A DNA stretch of 27,363 nucleotides, taken from positions 1 through 27,363 of the forward strand of contig CAYLSM010000040.1 of the NCBI GenBank assembly GCA_964386505.1. Direction: 5' to 3'. The notes beneath the pieces were generated by a model. That model saw only the letters and a program-made list of their open reading frames with translations, searched no databases and had not been told where the DNA came from. Origin of the DNA: JAJFUG01 sp964386505. Its GTDB lineage: Bacteria > Gemmatimonadota > Glassbacteria > GWA2-58-10. Shown here one piece after another: positions 15,749 to 23,220 of the stretch (position 1 is its first letter; each line of letters opens with the position of its first letter). The translations under genes were made by a program, and so were the position numbers.

Positions 15749-18700
15749 ATGACCGGATCGCATACTCCAGAAATTCTGCTCCAACGTATCAAGGAGTTGG
15801 AAAAAGAAATTTCCTTCCTGAAGAAACGACCGGAACCAACCTCTCCAGCCGATTTCAACCCGGATTCATTGCCACAGAGTTTCGGGGACGCTTCATTCCT
15901 GCTGGAAACCGCGCCTGTAGCAGTCATGCTTCATGACTTGAAAGGCAACTACCTGTACGCCAACAGGCGGACCTTGGAGTACTACGGCTACAGCCGTGAG
16001 GAGTTCTCCTCACTCAGCCTGAGTGACCTGACCGCCCAGGACAGCGCCAGCTTGTGCGAGTCGAGGCTGGCTGCAATCCGTGAGCAGGGGGAGGCCGCTT
16101 TCGAAATCAACCACGTCCGCAAAGACGGGTCGATCCTGCCCCTGTTCATTAACGCCAAGCTGGTTGAGCGGGGCGGAGACGAAGTCATATTCTGCCTGGC
16201 CGTGGACATCACCGAGCGCAAGCGTGAGGACGAGGCGCTGGAAAAACGCATGCGTTCGTTGGTCCAGCCCTCTGACAACCCTGAGGAGATCACCCTTGAG
16301 GACCTGTTCGATCTGAAAGACCTCCAGTATCTCCAGGATACGTTCGCCGAAGCGACCGGAGTGGCTGCGCTGATCACCCACCCCGACGGGGCCCCCATAA
16401 CCAAGCCGGGCAATTTCAGCCGGCTCTGCTCAGAAACCATCCGCAAGAGCGAGGTCGGGAGAGCCCGGTGCATGCATTCCGATTCCATGCTCGGCCGTGA
16501 CTGCGTGAAAGTGCCGACAATCCGTCCCTGCCTTAGCGCTGGCCTCTGGGGGGCAGGCGCCGGCATTTCGGTCGGTGGCAAACATATCGCCAATTTCCTG
16601 ATCGGCCAGGTGCGTGACGGGTGCCAGACCGACGAGCAGATGCGGGAGTACGCCCGGCTGCTCGAGGTCGACGAGGCACAGTTTATCGAGGCTTTCCACG
16701 AAGTGCCGGTCATGTCTCAGGAGCAGTTCAGGAAAGTGACCCTGGCACTGTTCACTCTCGCCAACCAGTTGTCTCAACACGCCTATCAGAATTTACTTCA
16801 GGCCAGGTTCATAAACGAGCGCAAACGTGCCGAGGAGGCCCTTCGCGAGAGCGAGGAAAGATACAGGCTCCTGGTCGAAAGCCAGCAGGACCTGATCGTC
16901 AAGATTGACCTGGAGGGAAGTTTTCTTTATGTGAACCCAGCTTTCTGCAAGCTGTTCGGCAAGAAACCCGAGGAATTGATCGGCACGTTATACAAACCCC
17001 TCGTGCACCCCGAGGATTTACCGCGTATGAACCTGAGGGTGGATCAGCTCTCCGCCTCGCCTCCTCAGGGCAGCCTCGAGATAAGAGCCCGGACAGTCGA
17101 CGGCTGGCGCTGGCTGAGTTGGACCTCCAAAGCGATCCAGGATGAGACAGGCAAGGTCTCAAGCTTAATCGGCACCGGCCGCGACATTACCGAACGCATG
17201 CAGGCTCTGGAGGCGATCAAGCTGAACGAGGCCCGTCTTGAAAGCCTGCTGAGGATCAACCAGTTTCCGGCCGAAAGCCTGCAGGGCCTGCTGGAGTTCG
17301 CCCTGAACGAGGCGATTGTGCTGACCGGAAGCCAGACCGGGTATATTTATTTATACGATGAAACCGGGAAAGAATTCAGTCTGAATACCTGGGTCAGCGC
17401 GACTGAGCCGCAGACGAGGGCAGACCAGCCCGGGGCGGCTGACCGGTTGATCGAGTCCGGACTGCTTCAGCGGGTGGTCAATAAGAAACAGGCCCTCATG
17501 CTGAACAACAACCACCCGGCTGAAACTCTGGCCGAAGACGGAACGAATGCCACCGACCGCTCGAACAATCTGCTGGCGATCCCTGTCATCATCGAAAACC
17601 GTATCGTTGCGGTGGTGAGCGTGTCGGGTAAGCAGAGTAATTATGACGATTCGGACATCCGTCAGCTCACCCTGATGATGGATGCGGTATGGAAAATAGT
17701 ACAGCGCAAGCAGGCCGAGCAGGAAAGAGAGAAATTGCAGAACCAGCTCGCCCAGGCCCAGAAAATGGAATCCGTGGGCCGGCTGGCCGGTGGCGTGGCC
17801 CATGATTTCAACAACATGCTCCTGGTGATTCTCGGCCACGCTGAACTGGCCTTGAGCCAGGTGGAGCCTGACAAGGCGCTCCACAGCGAGCTACATGAAA
17901 TCCTGAAAGCCGCAGAGCGCTCCGCCGCCCTGACCCAGCAACTGCTGGCCTTCGCCCGCAAACAGACTGTCGCTCCCAAGGTCCTCGATCTGAACGAGAC
18001 GGTGAAAGGCGTGCTGAATATGCTGAAACGCCTGATCGGAGAGGATATAGAACTGGTTTGGATCCCTCACAGTGATATCTGGACTGTGAAGTTCGACCCG
18101 TCCCAGATCGACCAGATACTTGCCAATCTGTGTATCAACGCCCGGGATGCCATTGCGGACACGGGCCGGATTGTGATCGAAACCAAAAACCTGACACTGG
18201 ATGAACTCTACTCCCAAAGCCATTCAGGCTTCATACCCGGGGAATACGTGTGCCTGTCGGTGAGTGACAATGGCCGCGGGATGAGCAAGGAAACCTTATA
18301 TAATCTGTTCGAACCGTTTTTTACCACCAAGGCACCGGGCAAGGGCACCGGTCTCGGACTGGCCACAGTTTACGGCATAGTCAAGCAGAACAACAGTTTC
18401 ATCAATGTCTACAGTGAGCCTGGGCATGGAACGACCTTCAACATTTACATGCCACGCTATTCCGGTGAAATAGCACCCGTTCCAGAGGAAAGCCACACGG
18501 CACCCGAGGCGCCCGGCGACCACACTATCCTTGTGGTGGAGGACGAGCCGGCCATTCTGAGCCTGACTGAAACGATGCTCGAACGCCTGGGGTATACCGT
18601 ACTGGCGGTTTCAACCCCGACCGAGGCCATCGCCCTGGCTGAGATTCACCGCGGTAAGATCCACCTGCTGATTACCGACGTTGTGATGCCGGGAATGAAC

Positions 18701-18889
18701 GGACGGGAACTGATCAAACACCTTTCACCCTTTTCCCCGGACCTCAAACACCTGTTTATGTCGGGTTATACTGCCAACGTGATCGCCCACCACGGCGTGC
18801 TGGATGAGGGAGTGCATTTTCTCCAGAAACCTTTTTCGATGAAAGAGCTGGCCGCCAAAATCAGGGAAACTCTGGAAGATAAAACCTGA
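15749..18889 (+). CDS. PAS-PocR-PAS-GAF hybrid sensor histidine kinase with receiver domain
   Basis: A 1046-residue, apparently soluble multidomain sensor with no membrane segment. Order: short coiled coil (8-27); PAS (about 48-158); PocR-type sensory domain (about 181-350) with cysteines C227, C241, C252 and C261; PAS (about 366-485); GAF (about 495-655); HisKA with phospho-acceptor H685 (GGVAHDFNNM); HATPase with N797 (NARDA), DNGRGM (840-845) and GKGTGLGLATVYG (864-876); and a C-terminal receiver with D977 (LLITDVVMPGMNG) and K1027 (QKPF). It should autophosphorylate on ATP and pass phosphate to its own receiver. No DNA-binding output lies nearby, so the final target is unknown. PocR domains are thought to bind small organic ligands; the cysteines could instead hold a metal. 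The ribosome site before ATG is weak. Confidence 0.95.
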   Translation: MTGSHTPEILLQRIKELEKEISFLKKRPEPTSPADFNPDSLPQSFGDASFLLETAPVAVMLHDLKGNYLYANRRTLEYYGYSREEFSSLSLSDLTAQDSASLCESRLAAIREQGEAAFEINHVRKDGSILPLFINAKLVERGGDEVIFCLAVDITERKREDEALEKRMRSLVQPSDNPEEITLEDLFDLKDLQYLQDTFAEATGVAALITHPDGAPITKPGNFSRLCSETIRKSEVGRARCMHSDSMLGRDCVKVPTIRPCLSAGLWGAGAGISVGGKHIANFLIGQVRDGCQTDEQMREYARLLEVDEAQFIEAFHEVPVMSQEQFRKVTLALFTLANQLSQHAYQNLLQARFINERKRAEEALRESEERYRLLVESQQDLIVKIDLEGSFLYVNPAFCKLFGKKPEELIGTLYKPLVHPEDLPRMNLRVDQLSASPPQGSLEIRARTVDGWRWLSWTSKAIQDETGKVSSLIGTGRDITERMQALEAIKLNEARLESLLRINQFPAESLQGLLEFALNEAIVLTGSQTGYIYLYDETGKEFSLNTWVSATEPQTRADQPGAADRLIESGLLQRVVNKKQALMLNNNHPAETLAEDGTNATDRSNNLLAIPVIIENRIVAVVSVSGKQSNYDDSDIRQLTLMMDAVWKIVQRKQAEQEREKLQNQLAQAQKMESVGRLAGGVAHDFNNMLLVILGHAELALSQVEPDKALHSELHEILKAAERSAALTQQLLAFARKQTVAPKVLDLNETVKGVLNMLKRLIGEDIELVWIPHSDIWTVKFDPSQIDQILANLCINARDAIADTGRIVIETKNLTLDELYSQSHSGFIPGEYVCLSVSDNGRGMSKETLYNLFEPFFTTKAPGKGTGLGLATVYGIVKQNNSFINVYSEPGHGTTFNIYMPRYSGEIAPVPEESHTAPEAPGDHTILVVEDEPAILSLTETMLERLGYTVLAVSTPTEAIALAEIHRGKIHLLITDVVMPGMNGRELIKHLSPFSPDLKHLFMSGYTANVIAHHGVLDEGVHFLQKPFSMKELAAKIRETLEDKT

Positions 18890-18997
18890 GCCAGGCGGGT
18901 TGGGCTCTCCCGGCCCGGCACCTTGGTAGCCGCACAAAATAGATTCCCTCCACTGCCCCTCGAACCGACATTCTTCTTTCGAACACAAACTGATAGA

Positions 18998-19029
18998 CCG
19001 CATCAGGATTGGCGTGCGGCTCTTTTGTT
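18998..19029 (+). terminator. Weak candidate terminator between kinase and glycosyltransferase
   Basis: A short stem CCGCA / TGCGG (18998-19002, 19015-19019) with a 12-base loop, followed by the T-rich stretch CTCTTTTGTTTTG. The stem is short, so confidence is low. Confidence 0.3.
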
Positions 19030-19058
19030 TTGACAACAGTTTCGGATGTCCTTAAATT
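19030..19058 (+). promoter_or_regulatory. Sigma70-type promoter of the glycosyltransferase operon
   Basis: TTGACA (19030-19035), exactly 17 bp, then TAAATT (19053-19058; 4 of 6). It lies about 90 bp before ATG 19147 and after the kinase gene. Confidence 0.6.
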
Positions 19059-19146
19059 TTTAGCTTTATTGCGTCTGATCATAATTCGTGAGGAGAGGCA
19101 AATCTTTTTCTTTCTTCTTCAACTTATCTGCGACAGGTCGAGCTGA

Positions 19147-19869
19147 ATGTACAAAGGCGAAAAGATACTGGCTGTGATGGGCTGCCTCAACGAGGCGGGC
19201 AAAATCGGAAACAGCGTGCGCAAGGTGCCGTTGGACATAGTGGATGAGGTTGTGGTTGTGGATGACGGATCCACGGACAACACCGCCGCCGAGGCGGCCG
19301 AGGCCGGGGCCACCGTGGTCCGTCACGCGGTGAACATGGGCGCTGGTGCGGCCTACCGCACCGGCTTTTTCTACGGCCTGGAGCACGGCTACTCGATCAT
19401 AGTCGAGCTGGCCGGCGATGACCAGGATGAGCCGGCCGAGGTCACGCGGTTTCTCGAGAAGATCGTGGACCAGGGCTATGACTATGTGCATGGGTCGCGG
19501 TGGATGAAAGGCGGCAAGAGAGTCAACCACCCGGCTTTCCGCAGCCTGTTCACCCAGGTGTATTCCTGGATTTTCAGCGCGCTCATGTTCAGAAAGATCA
19601 CCGACGGGACCAACGGCTACCGGGTGTTCCGCGCCTCTATCCTGAATGACCCCCGGATCAACCTTAAACAGGACTGGCTGAATCGCTACGAGCTGGAGCC
19701 TTATTTCTACTACAAGGTCCTCACCGGCGGCTACAAGGTCACCGAGGTGCCTGTGACCAAGTACTATCCCAAGATCCGTCAGCTGGGATATACCAAGATG
19801 GTGCCGTTCAAGGGCTGGTGGAGCATTCTCAGGCCGCTGTTCTACCTGCGTTTCGGACTGAAGAAATAA
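19147..19869 (+). CDS. Family 2 glycosyltransferase (dolichyl/polyprenyl-phosphate mannosyltransferase-like)
   Basis: A 240-residue GT-A enzyme. The nucleotide-sugar binding motif VVDDGSTDNT (37-46) and the metal-binding GDDQDEP (90-96) are clear, and the layout matches DPM1-like transferases that load a sugar onto a polyprenyl phosphate. No C-terminal membrane helices are present, only a basic end (RFGLKK). The stop codon abuts the assembly gap, so its true downstream neighbour is unknown. It is probably part of the sugar gene cluster that follows, since all genes are on the same strand. Confidence 0.9.
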   Translation: MYKGEKILAVMGCLNEAGKIGNSVRKVPLDIVDEVVVVDDGSTDNTAAEAAEAGATVVRHAVNMGAGAAYRTGFFYGLEHGYSIIVELAGDDQDEPAEVTRFLEKIVDQGYDYVHGSRWMKGGKRVNHPAFRSLFTQVYSWIFSALMFRKITDGTNGYRVFRASILNDPRINLKQDWLNRYELEPYFYYKVLTGGYKVTEVPVTKYYPKIRQLGYTKMVPFKGWWSILRPLFYLRFGLKK

Positions 19870-19969
19870 NNNNNNNNNNNNNNNNNNNNNNNNNNNNNNN
19901 NNNNNNNNNNNNNNNNNNNNNNNNNNNNNNNNNNNNNNNNNNNNNNNNNNNNNNNNNNNNNNNNNNNNN
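19870..19969. other. Assembly gap (100 N)
   Basis: Exactly 100 consecutive N, the conventional placeholder for a scaffold join of unknown real size. It removes the 5' end of the dehydrogenase gene and could hide further genes. Confidence 0.99.
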
Positions 19970-20902
19970 AAATATGTCTGCGACACCAACGAGAAGGCTT
20001 TCCGCAAGGTCCAGTCCCTGCCGCTGGGTGACTGCCGTTTCGTGACCGACCCGGCTGCGGTGTTCGCCGACCGCGCCGTACAGGCGGTGGCTATTGTCAC
20101 CCCCTCATCGACCCATTACAACCTGACCCGTCAGGCCCTTCTGGCCGGCAAGCACGTGCTGTGCGAAAAGCCGTTCACCCTGCTGGCCGAGGAGGGTGAG
20201 GAGCTTTGCCGCCTGGCCGCCGAGCGCCGTAAAAAAATCATGGTTGGGTTCACTTTCCTGTACAACAACGCCGTGCGCAAACTCAAGACCCTGGGCGACT
20301 CCAAGACCATCGGCAAGCTCTACTACCTGACCTCCACCCGCTCCCACATGGGCCTGGTCCGTCAGGATGTGGATGTGATCTGGGACCTTGCCCCGCACGA
20401 CATCTCGATCTTCAACTACATCCTGGGCGCTGTGCCGGAGAAAGTGGCCGCCACCGGAGCCATGCCCCTGTCAGGCAACCGCTGCGACGTGGCGTTCCTG
20501 ACCCTCTACTATCCGGGCGGTGTGGTCGGCCATATCTACCTGAGTTGGCTCGACTCCAACAAGGAGCGCCTGCTGCGCATGATCGGCGACAAGGCCCGGG
20601 TGGATTTCGATGACCTGAACAACCTGGAGCCGGTGCGCATCTTCCGCAAAGGCATCGCGCTGGACGGCGACGTGGAGCCTGATTTCGGAGCGTTCCGGCT
20701 CCTTCTGCGCGACGGCGACATAATCAGCCCGAAGATCAAGATGGCCGAGCCGCTGGGCCAGATGATCGACTGCTTCGTGAGCGGTGTCCTGGACGGGAAG
20801 AAAATCATGACCGACGGCCGGTTCGCGGTGGATATCACCCGCACACTGATCGCGGTCCAGGAATCTCTGAAAAACAACGGACTGCAGAAACCGGTAAAGT
20901 GA
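19970..20902 (+). CDS. Gfo/Idh/MocA family dehydrogenase, 5' end lost in the gap
   Basis: The coding frame runs unbroken from the first base after the gap (KYVCDTNEKAFRKVQ...) to the stop at 20902, about 310 residues. The N-terminal GxGxxG nucleotide-binding segment is missing into the gap. Family motifs: IVTPSSTHYN, then GKHVLCEKPF with the catalytic-region EKP, and WDLAPHDISIFNYILG. Such enzymes oxidise a sugar hydroxyl with NAD(P). With the acetyltransferase and aminotransferase that follow it resembles WbpB/WlbA, which oxidises C3 of UDP-GlcNAc uronic acid. The gene order supports this; the substrate is inferred. An internal ATG/GTG start would give a protein without its cofactor domain and should not be trusted. 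Confidence 0.88.
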   Translation, partial: KYVCDTNEKAFRKVQSLPLGDCRFVTDPAAVFADRAVQAVAIVTPSSTHYNLTRQALLAGKHVLCEKPFTLLAEEGEELCRLAAERRKKIMVGFTFLYNNAVRKLKTLGDSKTIGKLYYLTSTRSHMGLVRQDVDVIWDLAPHDISIFNYILGAVPEKVAATGAMPLSGNRCDVAFLTLYYPGGVVGHIYLSWLDSNKERLLRMIGDKARVDFDDLNNLEPVRIFRKGIALDGDVEPDFGAFRLLLRDGDIISPKIKMAEPLGQMIDCFVSGVLDGKKIMTDGRFAVDITRTLIAVQESLKNNGLQKPVK

Positions 20903-20910
20903 GGTCAGGC

Positions 20911-21441
20911 ATGGGAGAGCCACGCGTAGGGCAGTTCTGCACCATCGCCCCGGATGTCGAGTTCGGCGAGAACGTGATTGTCCACGGCCATGCCAACCTC
21001 TACGGTTGCCGGATCGGCGACGGTTCCAAGATCGGGGCTTTCGTCGAAATCCAGCGCGATGTCACCGTGGGCAAACGTGTCCGCGTGCAGACACACACCT
21101 TCATCTGCTCCGACGTGATCATCGAGGATGACGTTTTCGTGGGGCATAACGTCAATTTCATCAACGACCGTTACCCTACCTCGCCCAAGGCGGCGGACGG
21201 TACCTGGACCGCGGAGAAAACAGTGGTGCACTGCGGGGCCAGCCTGGGCACCGGCTCGGTGATCCTCTGCGGTATCGAGATTGGCGAGGGCGCGGTGGTG
21301 GGTGCTGGCAGCGTGGTCACCAAGAACGTCCCGCCGCATACGGTCGTGGCCGGGGTCCCGGCCCGTGTAATCCGCCAGATCAGCCCGGAGGACCGTTGGC
21401 TGGGCGGCCAACCCGTTGACGAGTTGAGGAAAAATGACTGA
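20911..21441 (+). CDS. Left-handed beta-helix N-acetyltransferase, WbpD/WlbB-like
   Basis: A 176-residue protein from ATG 20911, which follows GAGGTCAGG; GTG 20899, overlapping the previous stop, is the alternative. Hexapeptide-repeat coils run through most of the chain (IGDGSKIGAFVEI, VTVGKRVRVQ, VIIEDDVFVGHNV), ending with GAVVGAGSVVTKNVPPHTVVAGVPARVI. The loop HNVNFINDRYPTSP resembles the active-site loop of nucleotide-amino-sugar acetyltransferases such as WbpD/WlbB and QdtC. It would acetylate the amino group made by the following aminotransferase, with acetyl-CoA. It overlaps the next gene by 8 bp, indicating coupled translation. Confidence 0.88.
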   Translation: MGEPRVGQFCTIAPDVEFGENVIVHGHANLYGCRIGDGSKIGAFVEIQRDVTVGKRVRVQTHTFICSDVIIEDDVFVGHNVNFINDRYPTSPKAADGTWTAEKTVVHCGASLGTGSVILCGIEIGEGAVVGAGSVVTKNVPPHTVVAGVPARVIRQISPEDRWLGGQPVDELRKND

Positions 21442-22552
21442 CACAGTGCCGTTTGTCGACCTGAAACTCAATTACCTTCTGCACCGGGACAAGTTCAACC
21501 GCGCCATGCTGGAGGTCTGCGAGGCCGGCAGCTATATCCTGGGGCCGCAGGTGAGCCGTTTCGAGAAAAATTTCGCCGCTTTCATCGGCTCGGCCGAGGC
21601 AATCGGAGTGGCCACGGGTACGGACGCCCTCTGCCTTTCCTGCCGCGCCCTCGGAATAGGGCCCGGAGACGAGGTGCTGGTCCCAGCCAACACTTTCATC
21701 GCCACGGCCCTGGCGGTCTCCGAGCTGGGCGCGCGCGTGGTCCCGGTGGACTGCAACCCGGACTCGTTCCTGATCGACCTCGACCAGGCGAAAAAGAAAC
21801 TGACCGCCCGCACCAAGGCCATCATACCGGTGCACCTGTACGGCCAGTGCCTGGACATGGACCGCGTATTGGCTTTTACCAGCGAAAACGGGCTTCTGCT
21901 GGTGGAGGACGCCTGCCAGAGCCACGGCGCGCGCTGGGCTGGCCGCTGCAGCGGCAGTTTCGGCTCGGCGGGCTGCTACAGTTTCTATCCGGCCAAGAAC
22001 CTGGGTGCTTTCGGCGACGGCGGCATGATCGTGACCGATGACCGGGAACTGGCCGCCAAGCTGCGCCTGCTGCGCAACTACGGATCGGTGAAAAAATACA
22101 TCCACGAATCCATCGGACTGAACAGCCGTCTGGACTCGATCCAGGCCGCTGTGCTGGATACCAAGCTACCGCTTCTGGACAGTTGGAACCGCGCCCGTTT
22201 CGAGGCGGCCCTGCGTTACGCCAAGGGTTTGGAGGGCCTCCCGGGGGTCAAGGCCCCGGTGTTTGACCACAACGCACCGGAACGCCACGTGTTCCACCTG
22301 TTCGTTATCCAGTGCGAGCGGCGGGACGAGTTGGGCGAGCACCTCAGCCGCAGCGGCATCCAGTGGGGCATCCACTACCCGGTGCCGATCCACCTTCACA
22401 AGGCCTACTCCGACCTGGACCTGGGCGAGGGCAGCTACCCGGTGGCCGAGAAGCTTGCCGGCCGGATCCTCTCCCTGCCGATGTTCCCGGAGATCACCCC
22501 GGAGCAGGTGGACCGGGTGGTGGGCGCGGTAAGGGCTTTCTACAAAGCTTGA
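21434..22552 (+). CDS. DegT/DnrJ/EryC1 aminotransferase, WbpE/WlbC-like
   Basis: A 372-residue PLP enzyme. The PLP-linking lysine is K188 in SFYPAKNLGAFGDGG; D159 (VEDACQSHGA) binds the cofactor ring; TGTDAL (61-66) is the phosphate-binding start. It transaminates a keto nucleotide sugar, using glutamate. In the context of a C3 dehydrogenase and an N-acetyltransferase it would act at C3, as WbpE/WlbC do on the way to 2,3-diacetamido uronic acids of O-antigens. GAGG precedes ATG. It is the last gene of the operon and is followed by a terminator. Confidence 0.93.
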   Translation: MTDTVPFVDLKLNYLLHRDKFNRAMLEVCEAGSYILGPQVSRFEKNFAAFIGSAEAIGVATGTDALCLSCRALGIGPGDEVLVPANTFIATALAVSELGARVVPVDCNPDSFLIDLDQAKKKLTARTKAIIPVHLYGQCLDMDRVLAFTSENGLLLVEDACQSHGARWAGRCSGSFGSAGCYSFYPAKNLGAFGDGGMIVTDDRELAAKLRLLRNYGSVKKYIHESIGLNSRLDSIQAAVLDTKLPLLDSWNRARFEAALRYAKGLEGLPGVKAPVFDHNAPERHVFHLFVIQCERRDELGEHLSRSGIQWGIHYPVPIHLHKAYSDLDLGEGSYPVAEKLAGRILSLPMFPEITPEQVDRVVGAVRAFYKA

Positions 22553-22580
22553 GCCAACGCAGCTATACAGAGGAGTCTCG

Positions 22581-22609
22581 AAGGGCCGCCTGAGCAGGTG
22601 GCCCTTTTT
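22581..22609 (+). terminator. Intrinsic terminator of the amino-sugar operon
   Basis: A 10-bp stem AAGGGCCGCC / GGTGGCCCTT with one G-U pair and a TGAGCA loop, ending in five T. It lies 28 bp after the aminotransferase stop. Confidence 0.9.
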
Positions 22610-22645
22610 ATTGTTAAAACATTCATTGCGAGAGAGGAAGAACTG

Positions 22646-22674
22646 TTGACTTAAGCTGTCGGCTGTATTATTAT
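22646..22674 (+). promoter_or_regulatory. Sigma70-type promoter of the DUF134-NifX unit
   Basis: TTGACT (22646-22651; 5 of 6), exactly 17 bp, then TATTAT (22669-22674; 5 of 6). Transcription should begin near 22681, leaving a leader of about 20 bases. Confidence 0.75.
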
Positions 22675-22690
22675 GAGCATATGCCCATAA
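22671..22690. promoter_or_regulatory. 20-bp palindromic operator overlapping the -10 box and start site
   Basis: TTATGAGCAT followed by ATGCCCATAA: the two 10-base arms are inverted copies that differ at one position. The site covers the end of the -10 box and the likely transcription start and stops at the Shine-Dalgarno sequence. This is a typical place for a repressor. The first gene encodes a DNA-binding protein, so autoregulation is likely. Confidence 0.7.
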
Positions 22691-22703
22691 GGAGGTGTAT
22701 CTG
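22689..22703 (+). promoter_or_regulatory. Ribosome binding site pointing to a CTG start codon
   Basis: AAGGAGGTG is a near-perfect Shine-Dalgarno sequence. GGAGG ends at 22695, and the in-frame CTG at 22701 lies 5 bases further on. GTG at 22695 overlaps the site itself and cannot be the start it serves; the next ATG (22725) is 30 bases from GGAGG and would drop the conserved N-terminus. Confidence 0.65.
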
Positions 22704-23201
22704 TCTCGCCCCTGCTGCCGCAGAATGATCGACCGGATGCCAGGCTGCCGGCTGTTCAAGCCGGCCGGCACTCCCTCCAGCGAACTGGAGGTGGTGGTCC
22801 TGGCCGTGGATGAACTGGAGGCCCTGCGTCTGGCCGATTTAGAGGGTCTGTACCAGGAGAGCGCCGCCGCGCAGATGAATGTCTCGCGCCAAACTTTCGG
22901 GCGTATTATCCAATCGGCGCGGAGCAAGGTGGCCTCGGTCCTGGTGGAGGTCAAGGCGCTGCGCATCGAGGGAGGGACTTTTGAGATGCCTGACCAGAGG
23001 ACTTTTACCTGCCTGGACTGCAATCATGCCTGGCCCGTGGTCTGGGGCACCGGACGGCCGCCCGCCTGCCCGTCCTGCGGTGGAGTCAACCTTCGCCGCA
23101 CGGATGAAAACGGTGGAGCGGGCCACGGACAGCGCCGCGCCTGCCTCCGGCAGCGCCGCGGACGGAGAGCCGGAATCGGACAGGAAACAGAAAACACTTG
23201 A
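22701..23201 (+). CDS. DUF134 family HTH regulator with C-terminal zinc ribbon
   Basis: About 166 residues from the proposed CTG 22701, giving (M)SRPCCRRMIDRMPG, which fits the usual DUF134 start (MPRPxxxR). Diagnostic motifs: LFKPAGTPSSELEVVVLAVD, ELEALRLADLEGLYQE, then the helix-turn-helix AAAQMNVSRQTFGRIIQSAR and KALRIEGG. A four-cysteine knuckle follows (CLDC...CPSC), likely a zinc ribbon. The family is often paired with NifX/NifB-like proteins, as here. The last 35 residues are Arg/Gly-rich and look out of frame (see findings). Its function is taken to be a transcription regulator of this unit; ligand unknown. Confidence 0.88.
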   Translation: MSRPCCRRMIDRMPGCRLFKPAGTPSSELEVVVLAVDELEALRLADLEGLYQESAAAQMNVSRQTFGRIIQSARSKVASVLVEVKALRIEGGTFEMPDQRTFTCLDCNHAWPVVWGTGRPPACPSCGGVNLRRTDENGGAGHGQRRACLRQRRGRRAGIGQETENT

Positions 23202-23220
23202 ACGGTAGAGGGATAAGGGA

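Noticed and set aside
18890..18920. GAGCC ... GGCTC hairpin right after the kinase gene, considered as a terminator
   Set aside because: It has no T run after the stem and the loop is large.
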